Shown: positions 52,974 to 61,940, numbered from the stretch's first letter. The stretch: 63,274 nucleotides of DNA from DASVLX01 sp035552275 (GCA_035552275.1 DASZLR010000251.1:1-63274); one strand, 5' to 3'. Numbers and translations: made by a program. Notes: generated from the sequence alone by a model not told the origin.

Positions 52974-54380
52974 ATGTCGGACCGACTGTCGGCGCTCGAT
53001 GCCTCGCTGCTGTACGTGGAGGAGACCGCCACGCCGATGCACATCGGCTGGGTGGCGATCTTCCGTCGACCGCGCTCCGGGTTCGACTACGACCAACTGG
53101 TCGACCTGATCGAGCAGCGGATCGCCCTGGTGCCCCGGTATCGGCAGAAGGTCCGGTCCGTGCCCGGCCACCTGGCCCGTCCGGTGTGGACGGACGACCA
53201 GGATTTCGACATCACCCACCACGTGCGGCTGTCCGCGTTGCCCAAGCCGGGCACCGAGGACCAGCTGGCCACCCTGGTCGGCCGGCTGATGGCCCGCCCA
53301 CTGGACCCGAACCGGCCGCGCTGGGAGCTGTACCTGGTGGAAGGATTACAGCGCAACCGGTTCGCGCTGATCACCAAGACCCACCACGCGATGGTGGACG
53401 GTGTGGGCGCGATGGAGATCGGCCAGGTGATCCTGGACGACACGCCGAACCCGCCGCCCACGGAACCCGGCCTGTGGATGCCGATGCCCGAGCCCGGCGG
53501 CTTCCAACTGCTCACCGACGCGGTGGCCGAGACCATCCGCCGGCCCGGCGAACTGGTGGACAACCTGCGGGCCGCCGTCGACGACCTGGCCGCCACCGGC
53601 CGGAAGATCGTCAACACGGTGACCGGGGTGGCCTCGGTGGTCAGTAGCGCGGCCGTGCCCGCACCGTCCAGCCCGCTGAACGTGCGGACCCGTGGCGAGC
53701 GGCGGTTCGCGATGGCGCGGGCGAAGCTGATCGACCTGAAGAAAGTCCGGATGGCCTACGGGTCCTCGGTCAACGACGTGGTGCTGGCGGTGGTCGCCGG
53801 CGCGCTGCGCAGCTGGCTGATGTCCCGCGGCGAGGCGGTCAGCTCGCGGACGACGATCCGCGCGATGGCGCCGGTGTCGGTCCGCGACGCCGCGACGACG
53901 AACGGCGTCGGCAGCGGCGTGGGCAGTGATGTCACCGCCTACCTGCTGGAACTGCCGGTCGGCGAGAGCAATCCGGTGGTGCGGCTGCACCAGGTCAGCC
54001 ATGCCATGCGCGGGCACGCCGAGTCCGGCCGGACGGTGGCCGCCGAGACGCTGGTCCGGCTCGGCGGCTTCGCCCCGCCCACTCTGCACGCGCTCGGCGC
54101 CCGTGCCGCGAGCGCGTTCTCCCAGCGGTTCTTCAACATCGTGGTGCAGAACGTGCCGGGGCCGCAGGTGCCGCTGTACGCGTCCGGGGCGAAGATGGTC
54201 GAGATGTTCCCGGTGGTCCCGCTGGCCCGCAACCAGGCGGTGTCCATCGGGGTGACGTCCTACCACGGTGGTGTCTACTTCGGACTGAACGCGGACCGGG
54301 ATGCCATGCCGGACGTGGATATCCTGGCCAGAATGGTGGAGGAGTCGGTGGAAGAACTGCTGGGCACGGTGGGCGAGTGA
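52974..54380 (+). CDS. WS/DGAT wax ester synthase / diacylglycerol acyltransferase
   Basis: 468 residues. MSDRLSALDASLLYVEETAT is the family start; HHAMVDGVGAMEI holds the catalytic HHxxxDG, and the C-terminal domain has NDVVLAVVAGALR and VQNVPGPQVPLY. Such enzymes transfer acyl chains to diacylglycerol or fatty alcohols, storing triacylglycerol or wax. ATG 52974 is chosen. The DUF6912 gene overlaps the stop codon in a GTGA. Tgs3 (Rv3234c) lies at the same place in M. tuberculosis. Confidence 0.93.
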   Translation: MSDRLSALDASLLYVEETATPMHIGWVAIFRRPRSGFDYDQLVDLIEQRIALVPRYRQKVRSVPGHLARPVWTDDQDFDITHHVRLSALPKPGTEDQLATLVGRLMARPLDPNRPRWELYLVEGLQRNRFALITKTHHAMVDGVGAMEIGQVILDDTPNPPPTEPGLWMPMPEPGGFQLLTDAVAETIRRPGELVDNLRAAVDDLAATGRKIVNTVTGVASVVSSAAVPAPSSPLNVRTRGERRFAMARAKLIDLKKVRMAYGSSVNDVVLAVVAGALRSWLMSRGEAVSSRTTIRAMAPVSVRDAATTNGVGSGVGSDVTAYLLELPVGESNPVVRLHQVSHAMRGHAESGRTVAAETLVRLGGFAPPTLHALGARAASAFSQRFFNIVVQNVPGPQVPLYASGAKMVEMFPVVPLARNQAVSIGVTSYHGGVYFGLNADRDAMPDVDILARMVEESVEELLGTVGE

Positions 54381-54928
54381 GGGTCTACATCCCGGCGACC
54401 GTGCCGATGCTGCGGACCCTGGTGGACGACGGGCGGCTGAGCGCGGTCGGCGACACGGCGTTCGCGCTGACCCCGGCGCTGCGCGAGCACTACGCCAGTG
54501 GCGACGCCGAGGAGTTGGAGTACGCCGCGCTGCGCGAGGCGGCGCTGGCGTCGCTGCGGCTGCTGGCCACCGAACTGGACAAGGACCCGGACGCCCGGCC
54601 GCGCCGGGCGGTGATCGCCGCCGACGTCGAGGGCGCCACCCACCGGCCGGACCTGGACGCCGCCGTGGTGCGGCTGGCCGGTCCGGTGCCGATGAAGCGG
54701 ATCGCCGCCGTGCATGTGGACACCGCCGAGGCCGAGAACGCGGTGCGGGCCGCCGCCGAGGTGGTGGACGCGGCCGATCTCGGCGATCCGGACGCGGAGT
54801 TCACCCTCGGCGACGCCGAGGATCACGAGCTGGCCTGGTATGCCCCGCAGGAGCTGCCGTTCCTGTTGGAGCTCATGCCGGAGCCGCCAGCCGACAGCGC
54901 CGACAGCGCCGATAGTGCCGGCGGATGA
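54377..54928 (+). CDS. DUF6912 family protein
   Basis: 183 residues: VYIPATVPMLRTLVDDGRLS, DAEELEYAALREAALASLRL and AENAVRAAAEVVDAADLG. No known catalytic motif. The GTG start overlaps the acyltransferase stop codon, so the two are coupled, and the family is confined to actinobacteria. Function unknown. pruA begins 22 bases downstream. Confidence 0.8.
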   Translation: MRVYIPATVPMLRTLVDDGRLSAVGDTAFALTPALREHYASGDAEELEYAALREAALASLRLLATELDKDPDARPRRAVIAADVEGATHRPDLDAAVVRLAGPVPMKRIAAVHVDTAEAENAVRAAAEVVDAADLGDPDAEFTLGDAEDHELAWYAPQELPFLLELMPEPPADSADSADSAGG

Positions 54929-54950
54929 TTTTCTGACCTGGGAGGTTTCC

Positions 54951-56579
54951 ATGGACGCGATCACCTCGGTCCCGACGCCGACCAACGAGCCCATTCGCGG
55001 CTATGCGCCGGGCAGCCCGGAACGGCAGTCGCTGCGGCGACGGATCACCGAACTGGCCGGCGAGCGGCCCGACCTGACGATGACCATCGGCGGCCGGCAA
55101 CGGATGGCCGGCGGCGAGCGGTTCCCGGTGGTGCAGCCGCACCGGCACGCGCAGGTGCTCGGCTCCTGCGCGCACGCCACCGGCGCCGATGTCACCGACG
55201 CCGTCACCGCCGCGCAGCAGGCCGCGCCCGGCTGGCGGGAGCTGCCCTTCGATGACCGGGCGGCGATTTTCCTCCGCGCCGCCGACCTGCTCGCCGGCCC
55301 ATGGCGGGACACCCTGAACGCGGCGACGATCCTGGGCCAGTCCAAGTCCGCGCAGCAGGCGGAGATCGACTCGGCCTGCGAGCTGATCGACTTTCTCCGG
55401 TTCAACGCGCACTTCGCCCGCGGCATCCTGGCCGGCCAGCCCAACTCCGCGCCCGGCGAGTGGAACCGGACCGACTACCGGCCGCTGGACGGGTTCGTCA
55501 CCGCGATCACGCCGTTCAACTTCACCGCGATCGCCGGCAACCTGCCGACCGCCCCGGCGCTGATGGGGAACACCGTGGTGTGGAAGCCGACGCCGACCCA
55601 GCAGTTGGCGGCGCACCACTTCATGCGGCTGTTGGAGACCGCCGGCCTGCCGCCGGGCGTGATCAACCTGGTGACCGGCGACGGCCGCGCCGTGAGCGAG
55701 GTCGCGTTGGCCGATCCCGGCTTCGCCGGCCTGCACTTCACTGGCTCGACCCGCACCTTCAAGCTGTTGTGGCGCACGATCGCCGACCATCTCGACGGCT
55801 ACCGCGGCTATCCGCGAATCGTGGGGGAGACCGGCGGCAAGGATTTTGTGCTGGCACACCCCTCGGCCGATCCGGACTCGCTGGTGACCGCGCTGGTCCG
55901 CGGCGCGTTCGAGTACCAGGGGCAGAAGTGCTCGGCGGCGTCTCGCGCGTACCTGCCCCGGTCGCTGTGGGACGGCGGTCTCGGCGACCGGCTGGCCGAG
56001 GTGGCGGGAACGATCCGGTACGGCGACGTGACCGACTTCGATTATTTCGGCGGCGCGCTGATCGACTCGCGCGCGTTCGCGAAAAGTCGGGACGCGCTGT
56101 CGATGGCGGCCGCGTCGAGTTCGGTGCGGGTGTTGGCCGGCGGCGGTTGCGACGACTCGGTGGGCTATTTCGTCCAGCCGACCGTGCTGGTCGGCGACGA
56201 TCCGCGGCACGAAATCTTCACCACCGAGTACTTCGGGCCGATCCTGTCGGTGTTCGTGTACCCGGACGAGGACTACGCCAAGGTGCTCGAACTGGTCGAC
56301 TCCACCACGCCGTACGCGCTGACCGGCGCGGTGTTCGCGACCGACCGGGCGGCGATCGAGGAGGCCAGCCGCGCGCTGCGGTTCGCCGCCGGCAATTTCT
56401 ACCTCAACGACAAGCCGACCGGCGCCGTGGTGAGCCGGCAGCCGTTCGGCGGCTCGCGCGCCTCAGGCACCAACGACAAGGCCGGCTCGCCGCTGAACCT
56501 GCTGCGCTGGGTCAGCCCCCGCTCGATCAAGGAGACCTTCGTGCCGGCGGTCGACCACCGTTATCCGCACATGGGTTGA
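54951..56579 (+). CDS. pruA: L-glutamate gamma-semialdehyde dehydrogenase
   Basis: 542-residue aldehyde dehydrogenase that oxidises glutamate semialdehyde to glutamate in proline catabolism. Motifs: FVTAITPFNFTAIAGNLPT, GETGGKDFVLAHP with the general-base Glu, and EYQGQKCSAASRAYLP with the catalytic Cys; SRQPFGGSRASGTNDKAG is the family end. ATG 54951 follows GGGAGG. No proline dehydrogenase gene is in the window. The length matches monofunctional PruA. Confidence 0.93.
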   Translation: MDAITSVPTPTNEPIRGYAPGSPERQSLRRRITELAGERPDLTMTIGGRQRMAGGERFPVVQPHRHAQVLGSCAHATGADVTDAVTAAQQAAPGWRELPFDDRAAIFLRAADLLAGPWRDTLNAATILGQSKSAQQAEIDSACELIDFLRFNAHFARGILAGQPNSAPGEWNRTDYRPLDGFVTAITPFNFTAIAGNLPTAPALMGNTVVWKPTPTQQLAAHHFMRLLETAGLPPGVINLVTGDGRAVSEVALADPGFAGLHFTGSTRTFKLLWRTIADHLDGYRGYPRIVGETGGKDFVLAHPSADPDSLVTALVRGAFEYQGQKCSAASRAYLPRSLWDGGLGDRLAEVAGTIRYGDVTDFDYFGGALIDSRAFAKSRDALSMAAASSSVRVLAGGGCDDSVGYFVQPTVLVGDDPRHEIFTTEYFGPILSVFVYPDEDYAKVLELVDSTTPYALTGAVFATDRAAIEEASRALRFAAGNFYLNDKPTGAVVSRQPFGGSRASGTNDKAGSPLNLLRWVSPRSIKETFVPAVDHRYPHMG

Positions 56580-56608
56580 GTCGTTCGGATTGACGGCTTG
56601 TGCGCGGT

Positions 56609-57100
56609 TCAGCCGAACAGGGACAGCCGCTCCGCGGCGGACCCGACCACCGGCGCCTCGTCGTCGTCCTCGTCCAGCACCGGCAGCCGGCGGGCCAGCG
56701 CGCCGAGGCAGCCCACGCAGGGCATCCCGCGGCGGCCGTTGAGATCCAGCCATTCCAGCTCGGTGATCGGGACCGGCGACTCGCAGTGCGCGGACAGTTC
56801 GAGGCCCTGGGGGATCCCGGGCCATACCTCGAACACGTGGGACACCCGCCGGCTCTCGCCGATCAGGCCGCGCTTGCGTCGGGCGATCAACGTCACCGGT
56901 CCGGGTGCGGACGGATTGAGCATCCAACGTCCGCAGGCGTGTGGATCGGCGACGCACCACCGGACGATCTCGGCCAAGGCTTCGGCCGGACTGCCCACGG
57001 CAACCGTGCGGGACCGCCCGTGCAACGTCCCCACGACCAGGAACATCGCGTCCACTGGCCCGTCGGCGGGACAAGCGAGGGCTTCACCGGTGGTTGTCAC
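56609..57100 (-). CDS. Hypothetical protein, divergent from DUF397
   Basis: 163 residues from GTG 57100, five bases after AGGAGG. GPVDAMFLVVGTLHGRSRTV, MLNPSAPGPVTLIARRKRGL and a CVGC element (MPCVGCLGAL) near residue 130 are visible; the end is acidic (DEDDDEAP). There is no membrane helix. I do not recognise the family. Its promoter faces the DUF397 gene across the GATTAATC pair, so shared regulation is likely. Confidence 0.7.
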   Translation of the reverse strand: MTTTGEALACPADGPVDAMFLVVGTLHGRSRTVAVGSPAEALAEIVRWCVADPHACGRWMLNPSAPGPVTLIARRKRGLIGESRRVSHVFEVWPGIPQGLELSAHCESPVPITELEWLDLNGRRGMPCVGCLGALARRLPVLDEDDDEAPVVGSAAERLSLFG

Positions 57101-57123
57101 AGGCACCTCCTCGAAGCGGTTGA

Positions 57124-57148
57124 GATTAATCCTAGTCCGTGATTAATC
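57124..57148. promoter_or_regulatory. Twin GATTAATC palindromes
   Basis: GATTAATC occurs at 57124-57131 and 57141-57148, 17 bases centre to centre, in the 86-base divergent gap. Such an AT-rich pair is striking in this GC-rich sequence and fits a double operator. Confidence 0.5.
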
Positions 57149-57186
57149 TGGTGTACAGACGACCCGGCTCAACCGAGGAGAGTCCC

Positions 57187-57417
57187 ATGGAGCGATACGA
57201 GCCCGCCGCCGCCGTCGACACGTTCCCGGTCGACGGCTGGCAGCTTCCCGAGTACTGCGGTCCCAACGGTGGCAACTGCGTGGAGGTGAACCTCGGGGTC
57301 ACCGGCATGGTCGGCCTGCGCGACAGCAAGCTGTCCAGCGGCCCGGTGCTGGTCTTCGACGATGACGAGTGGACCGCCTTCCTGTCCTCGGCGCGAGCCG
57401 GTCAGTACGACCGGTAG
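57187..57417 (+). CDS. DUF397 domain protein
   Basis: 76 residues from ATG 57187 (GAGGAGAGTCCC upstream). An N-terminal addition (MERYEPAAAVDTFPVDGW) precedes DUF397 elements: QLPEYCGPNGGNCVEVNL, GLRDSKLSSGPVLVF, DEWTAFL. It lies upstream of the XRE gene here, the reverse of the other two modules. Confidence 0.88.
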   Translation: MERYEPAAAVDTFPVDGWQLPEYCGPNGGNCVEVNLGVTGMVGLRDSKLSSGPVLVFDDDEWTAFLSSARAGQYDR

Positions 57418-57573
57418 TCAAGGTCACCCGGCGTGAACTCGAACGTTTGTGCGAGATTATTCCGGGTGGATGGTTACGCCATTCGGGTGTTTTCTGGTGC
57501 TCGCGGGCACCGCGGCCCGTGCCCGTGAGTGCCACGGTCCGCTACAGTGATCGATTGGTCGGTTCCTGGCGAT

Positions 57574-57597
57574 AATCCCCGCATCAATCCCCGCATC
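57574..57597. repeat. Tandem 12-base repeat AATCCCCGCATC x2
   Basis: Two perfect adjacent copies (57574-57585, 57586-57597) end 26 bases before the XRE start. It could be a binding site array in the XRE promoter. The remaining 57418-57573 shows no gene. Confidence 0.6.
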
Positions 57598-57623
57598 GCC
57601 GGCCAGAACGGAGTGGAGACCCG

Positions 57624-58484
57624 ATGGCGGCCAGCACGGTGACGTCGCGGCGCAGGCAGCTCGGCAACGAGCTCCGGCGAGCGCGGCAGGCAGCCGGTCT
57701 GACCCAGAACGAGGTGGCCGCGTTTCTTGACTGCGGCCAAGGGAAGATCAACAAGATCGAGACCGGCACGGTCTCGGTCAAGCTCGCCGACCTGCGAGTG
57801 CTGGTGCGCGAACTGAACGTCGGCAAGGTCGAGGCCGAGATGATGTTCGCGCTGGCCGGCACCGGCAGCGGGCGCGGCCAGTGGGCCGGCTACCGATCCG
57901 CGGTGCCGCACTGGTTCCGCACCTTCACCGACCTGGAGCCGGCGGCCGCCGAGGTCCTGAGCTGGCACGGCGAGCGGATTCCCGGCCCGTTGCAGTCCGA
58001 GCACTACATGCTCAAGCAGTTCGGCGAGGCCAGGGCCACCGACGTGACCGACCTGGTGCGCAATCGGGCCGAGCGCAAGGAAGTCTTCGACCTGAAGAAG
58101 CCGCCGTACTACCGGTTCATCCTGGGGGAAGGCGTGTTCCGGCGGATGCCCGGCGGGCCGGATCCGGCGGTGGGGCTGGACGAGGTGCAGCACCTGATCG
58201 AGCTGGAGAAGGCGTATCCGCGCACGTTCATCCACATTCTGCCGTTCGACGCGCGGCTGTCGCACGTTCCCAACGACTTCACGATTATGAGATTTTCCGA
58301 CGCCACCAGGGATTTCGTCTTCATCGAGCACGCGGCCGGCGGGATGTACATCGATGACGAGGGTGACTTCGAGCTGTTCGTGGACGCCTGGGACCGGCTG
58401 CGCGGATCGGCCCTGGAGCGCAACGAGACCGTGGACTTCCTGCACGAGCTGGCGGCCGGATTCCGTGCGGAGATGTTGGGCTGA
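57624..58484 (+). CDS. XRE-family regulator with DUF5753 domain
   Basis: 286 residues from ATG 57624 (GGAGTGGAGACCCG upstream). HTH: GNELRRARQAAGLTQNEVAA and QGKINKIETGTVSV. DUF5753 has IPGPLQSEHYMLKQF, VRNRAERKEVF, FVFIEHAAGGMYIDDEGD. PGPLQSE replaces the usual PGLLQTE. It precedes a run of three methyltransferase genes by 91 bases in the same direction and may control them. Confidence 0.92.
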   Translation: MAASTVTSRRRQLGNELRRARQAAGLTQNEVAAFLDCGQGKINKIETGTVSVKLADLRVLVRELNVGKVEAEMMFALAGTGSGRGQWAGYRSAVPHWFRTFTDLEPAAAEVLSWHGERIPGPLQSEHYMLKQFGEARATDVTDLVRNRAERKEVFDLKKPPYYRFILGEGVFRRMPGGPDPAVGLDEVQHLIELEKAYPRTFIHILPFDARLSHVPNDFTIMRFSDATRDFVFIEHAAGGMYIDDEGDFELFVDAWDRLRGSALERNETVDFLHELAAGFRAEMLG

Positions 58485-58575
58485 TGCTGGCCTGACTGAG
58501 AGCTGAGGGGCGTTTCGGGGGCGGTGTTGGATTGGCTACGATCAGCGAAATGCCGGTCACCGGAAGGGATGTGCC

Positions 58576-59442
58576 GTGACTGAGACCGTGCACGACGACC
58601 CGTTCCCCCCCCAGGGAGTAGATCTCAGCAAGCCGAGCGTCGCTCGGGTCTATGACTGGTATCTCGGCGGCTCAGCCAACTGGGCGATCGACCGCGAGTT
58701 CGGCGAGAAGGTGCTGAACCGGTTCCCCCTGCTGCGACCGATCGCCATCGCCAACCGCCTCTATCTGCATCGTCTGGTGCGGCACCTGATCAAACAGGGT
58801 GTCCGACAGTTCATCGACGTCGGATCGGGTGTGCCGACGATGGGCAACACCCACGCCGTCGCGGACGAGCTCTCGACGGACTCTCGAGTGGTCTACGTCG
58901 ACTATGAGCCGGTCGCGGTCGCGCATTCCACGGTGCTGCTGGAAAAGCACGGCGACCTCAGCCGGCACGCCGCTGTTCAGGGCGATTTGCGCGATCCGGA
59001 TGGCCTCTGGGAGAAGGTCGCGGACACCGGTGTGATCGACTTCGAGCAGCCGGTCGCGCTGCTGCTGATCGCGGTGCTGCATGTGCAGCAGCCTGGCCCG
59101 GACGGCGAGGACATCGGCCCCGCGGCCGTGGCGCGGTACCGCGAGCTGTTGCACCCCGGCTCGTACCTCGCCGTTTCGCACATCAGCGATGAGGGTGTGC
59201 CGCCCGAACTGGACGAGAAACTGGTTGAGCTCAAACAGATGTACGACAGCTCCAGTAGCCCGGTGATCTGGCGTTCACACGCCGATATCCGAGCTCTCCT
59301 CGGCGATTTCGAGCTCCTTGAGCCGGGGATGACCTGGACGCCGTTGTGGCATCCCGAGGAGACCAGCGAGAACGCGCAGTTGATCGAGTTCGCCACACCG
59401 AACGAGTCAGTGATCTACGCCGGCGTCGGCCGCAAGCCCTGA
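58576..59442 (+). CDS. Methyltransf_19 SAM-dependent methyltransferase, copy 1
   Basis: 288 residues of the DUF574/Methyltransf_19 family. DLSKPSVARVYDWYLGGSAN is the family N-terminus, FIDVGSGVPTMGNTH the SAM-binding motif, and VVYVDYEPVAVAHST the acidic loop after beta-2. The C-terminus WHPEETSENAQLIEF is shared. Substrates of this large actinobacterial family are unknown. GTG 58576. The 5' 75 bases are nearly identical to copy 2, showing recent duplication. TACGAT at 58537 is a plausible -10 element. Confidence 0.9.
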   Translation: MTETVHDDPFPPQGVDLSKPSVARVYDWYLGGSANWAIDREFGEKVLNRFPLLRPIAIANRLYLHRLVRHLIKQGVRQFIDVGSGVPTMGNTHAVADELSTDSRVVYVDYEPVAVAHSTVLLEKHGDLSRHAAVQGDLRDPDGLWEKVADTGVIDFEQPVALLLIAVLHVQQPGPDGEDIGPAAVARYRELLHPGSYLAVSHISDEGVPPELDEKLVELKQMYDSSSSPVIWRSHADIRALLGDFELLEPGMTWTPLWHPEETSENAQLIEFATPNESVIYAGVGRKP

Positions 59443-59454
59443 GGGGACACTCTG

Positions 59455-60321
59455 GTGACCGAGACCGTGCACGATGACCCGTTCCCCCCACTGGGAATCG
59501 ATCTCAGCAAGCCGAGCGTGGCTCGGATCTACGATTATTTCCTTGGCGGCACAGCGAACTGGACGATCGACCGCGAGTTCGCCGACAAGATCATCGCGAG
59601 TTTCCCGCTGGTGCGCCCGATCGCGTTGGCCAACCGGCTGTTCCTGCACCGGGCGGTGCGGCACTTGGTGGGGCTGGGCGTCCGGCAGTTCGTGGACATC
59701 GGCGCCGGCGTGCCCACCATGGGCCACACCCACGCCGTGGCCGACGAGCTGAGCTCGGACAGCAGGGTGGTGTACATCGACAGCGAGCCGGTCGCCGTCG
59801 CGCACTCCACGATTCTGTTGGAACAGCACGGTGATCTCGCCCGGCACGCGGCCATTCAGGGCGACCTCCGCGACCCCGATGGTCTGTGGGAGCGGGTCGC
59901 CGAGACCGGCATCATCGACTTCAGCCAGCCGATCGGATTGCTGACCATCGCGGTGCTGCATTTCGCGCAGCCCGGTCCGGACGGGGTCGACCTCGGGCCG
60001 AACGTGCTCGCGCGCTACCGGGAACTGCTGCCGTCCGGGTCGTATCTGGCGTTGTCGCACGCCAGCGTGGACGGCGCCGCTCCGGACGCCGCGGCCGGGA
60101 TGAACGCGCTGAAAGCCAGCTACGACAAGGCTGGCAACCCGGTGATCTGGCGGACCAAGGACGAGGTGCGCGAGCTGTTCGGCGATTTCGAGCTGCTCGA
60201 ACCTGGAATCGACTGGACGCCGGCCTGGCATCCGGAAGAATCCGGCCCGAACGCGCCGCTGGTCGAGCTGGCCAGCCCGAACGAGTCGGCGGTGCTGGCA
60301 GGCATCGGTCGCAAGCCGTAG
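59455..60321 (+). CDS. Methyltransf_19 SAM-dependent methyltransferase, copy 2
   Basis: 288 residues. DLSKPSVARIYDYFLGGTAN, FVDIGAGVPTMGHTH, VVYIDSEPVAVAHSTILLEQ and HPEESGPNAP. It is closer to copy 3 than to copy 1 through the middle of the protein (shared LLEQHGDLARHAAIQGDLRD). GTG 59455 follows copy 1 after 12 bases, so they are co-transcribed. No active-site loss is seen. Confidence 0.9.
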   Translation: MTETVHDDPFPPLGIDLSKPSVARIYDYFLGGTANWTIDREFADKIIASFPLVRPIALANRLFLHRAVRHLVGLGVRQFVDIGAGVPTMGHTHAVADELSSDSRVVYIDSEPVAVAHSTILLEQHGDLARHAAIQGDLRDPDGLWERVAETGIIDFSQPIGLLTIAVLHFAQPGPDGVDLGPNVLARYRELLPSGSYLALSHASVDGAAPDAAAGMNALKASYDKAGNPVIWRTKDEVRELFGDFELLEPGIDWTPAWHPEESGPNAPLVELASPNESAVLAGIGRKP

Positions 60322-60339
60322 CGACCTGGGAGGATGGCC

Positions 60340-61203
60340 GTGAGCCAGCCAGCTTCGGACCCGCACAGTCCGAAAGGGATCGATCTGAGCAAGCCGAGCG
60401 TGGCCCGAATCTACGACTACATCCTGGGTGGCACCGCGAACTGGGCGATCGACCGCGAGTTCGCCGACAGGATGCTCGCCAATTTCCCGGTGGCGAAGGA
60501 CCTCGCCATCGCCAACCGGTTGTTCCTGCACCGGGCGGTGCGGCGGCTGGCCCGGCTGGGAGTCCGGCAGTTCGTGGACATCGGTTCGGGTGTGCCGACG
60601 ATGGGTCACACGCACACCGTGGCCGATGAGGTCTCGCCGGGCTGTCGGGTGGTGTATGTGGACAACGAGCCGGTGGCGGTCGCGCATTCCCGGATTCTGT
60701 TGGAGCAGCACGGTGATCTGGCTCGGCACGCGGCTATTCAGGGCGACCTTCGCGACGCGGACCGGCTGTGGTCGCGGGTCGCCGAAACCGGGGTGATCGA
60801 CCCGCGTCAGCCGGTCGCCCTGCTGATGATCGCGGTGCTGCACTTCGCCCAGCCTGGGCCGGACGGCACGGACATCGGCGCGGATGCGGTGGCGCGGTAC
60901 CGGAAACTGCTGCCGTCCGGATCGTATCTGGCGATTTCGCACGCCTGCCTGGATGGCGCGCCCCCGGTCCACGCGGACATGCTGGCGCAGCTGAAGGTGG
61001 CCTACGACGGGGCGGGCAACGAGCTCGTGCTCCGTGCCAGGGATGACATCCGTGGGTTGTTCGGTGATTTCGAGCTGGTCGATCCGGGCATGGCCTGGGC
61101 GCCGGCCTGGCATCCGGAGGACGCCAGGCTGGACTCGCCGGAGGTCGAGTTCGCCAGTCCGAACGAGTCGGTCGTCTACGTCGGCGTCGGCCGCAAAGCC
61201 TAA
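60340..61203 (+). CDS. Methyltransf_19 SAM-dependent methyltransferase, copy 3
   Basis: 287 residues. DLSKPSVARIYDYILGGTAN, FVDIGSGVPTMGHTHTVADE, VVYVDNEPVAVAHSRILLEQ. GTG 60340 is chosen because GGGAGG lies six bases before it; the ATG at 60334 abuts that site. It follows copy 2 after 18 bases. The first ten residues differ from the other copies while the core is conserved. Confidence 0.9.
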   Translation: MSQPASDPHSPKGIDLSKPSVARIYDYILGGTANWAIDREFADRMLANFPVAKDLAIANRLFLHRAVRRLARLGVRQFVDIGSGVPTMGHTHTVADEVSPGCRVVYVDNEPVAVAHSRILLEQHGDLARHAAIQGDLRDADRLWSRVAETGVIDPRQPVALLMIAVLHFAQPGPDGTDIGADAVARYRKLLPSGSYLAISHACLDGAPPVHADMLAQLKVAYDGAGNELVLRARDDIRGLFGDFELVDPGMAWAPAWHPEDARLDSPEVEFASPNESVVYVGVGRKA

Positions 61204-61243
61204 CCCGGTAGCTCGGTGCGCGACGTTGAGCGACGCTTGGATC

Positions 61244-61525
61244 GTGAAGGTCATCACCCAGCGGGAGTTCCGCGACAACTGGGCGGCGGTCATAGACGCT
61301 GTCGAGGCGGGGGAGACGTATCACGTCACCCGCAACGGCGTTGAGGTCGCGGAGTTGCGGCCGGTGCCCCGTAGGCGTCGGCTGACCGCGGAAGAGTTGG
61401 TCGAGCGGCATCGGAAGTTGCCTCATCTCGACTACGCCGAGATGAGGCGCGAGGCAGACGAATTCTTCGGGACCGAGGATCGGGTCGGCGACGACGAAGA
61501 CCCCTGGGAGCGTGTGCGTGGCTGA
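61244..61525 (+). CDS. Phd/YefM-type antitoxin
   Basis: 93 residues from GTG 61244. KVITQREFRDNWAAVIDAVE and GETYHVTRNGVEVAELRPVP are the Phd/YefM fold that binds DNA and dimerises; the tail EELVERHRKLPHLDYAEMRR and an acidic end would neutralise the toxin. It directly precedes and overlaps a disrupted PIN toxin gene. Its frame is intact. Confidence 0.85.
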   Translation: MKVITQREFRDNWAAVIDAVEAGETYHVTRNGVEVAELRPVPRRRRLTAEELVERHRKLPHLDYAEMRREADEFFGTEDRVGDDEDPWERVRG

Positions 61526-61912
61526 GCGCCGCGAGTCCGGACACTCGCGTATGTCGATCTTGATTGGCTTGATCCGGCGGTACTGCCGATAACTCCGGAG
61601 ATCACCGCCGTCACCCTCGCCGAGTTGCATCAGGGTCTTGTGAGGGCGAAGAACGCTGCGGCCCGAGCCGTCCGTACCGAGCAGTTGGGGGCAGCCATCG
61701 TGGAATTCGAGCAGCTGCCGTTCGACAAGGATGCTGCGACCAGGTATGGAACTCTGGTTGGGCTGACTGTCGCCGCCAACCGTGATCCCAGGCCGCGTCG
61801 GATGGATCTGATGATCGCGGCTATCGCGTCATCCCATGAACTTCCGCTCTACAGCCGGAACGCCGTCGACTTCAAAGGCCTGGAAGACATGGTCGAGATC
61901 GTCGCTGTCTGA
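61518..61912 (+). pseudogene. PIN-domain (VapC-type) toxin, frameshifted
   Basis: A GTG at 61518 opens VAERRESG but this frame stops at 61590-61592. In another frame the body of a PIN ribonuclease continues without interruption: YVDLDWLDPAVLPITPEITA, VTLAELHQGLVRAKNAA, then RRMDLMIAAIA and LPLYSRNAVDFKGLEDM. The conserved first motif (LLDTS with the metal-binding Asp) is damaged near 61542-61555. The toxin is therefore probably inactive. An internal start at 61625 would lack the first catalytic Asp. Confidence 0.75.
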
Positions 61913-61940
61913 GCCGCGCGCCTTCGTGACCTGATCGAGA

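Noticed and set aside
59407..61293. Long minus-strand frame opposite methyltransferases 2 and 3
   Set aside because: Its repeated segments only mirror the duplicated genes on the plus strand.
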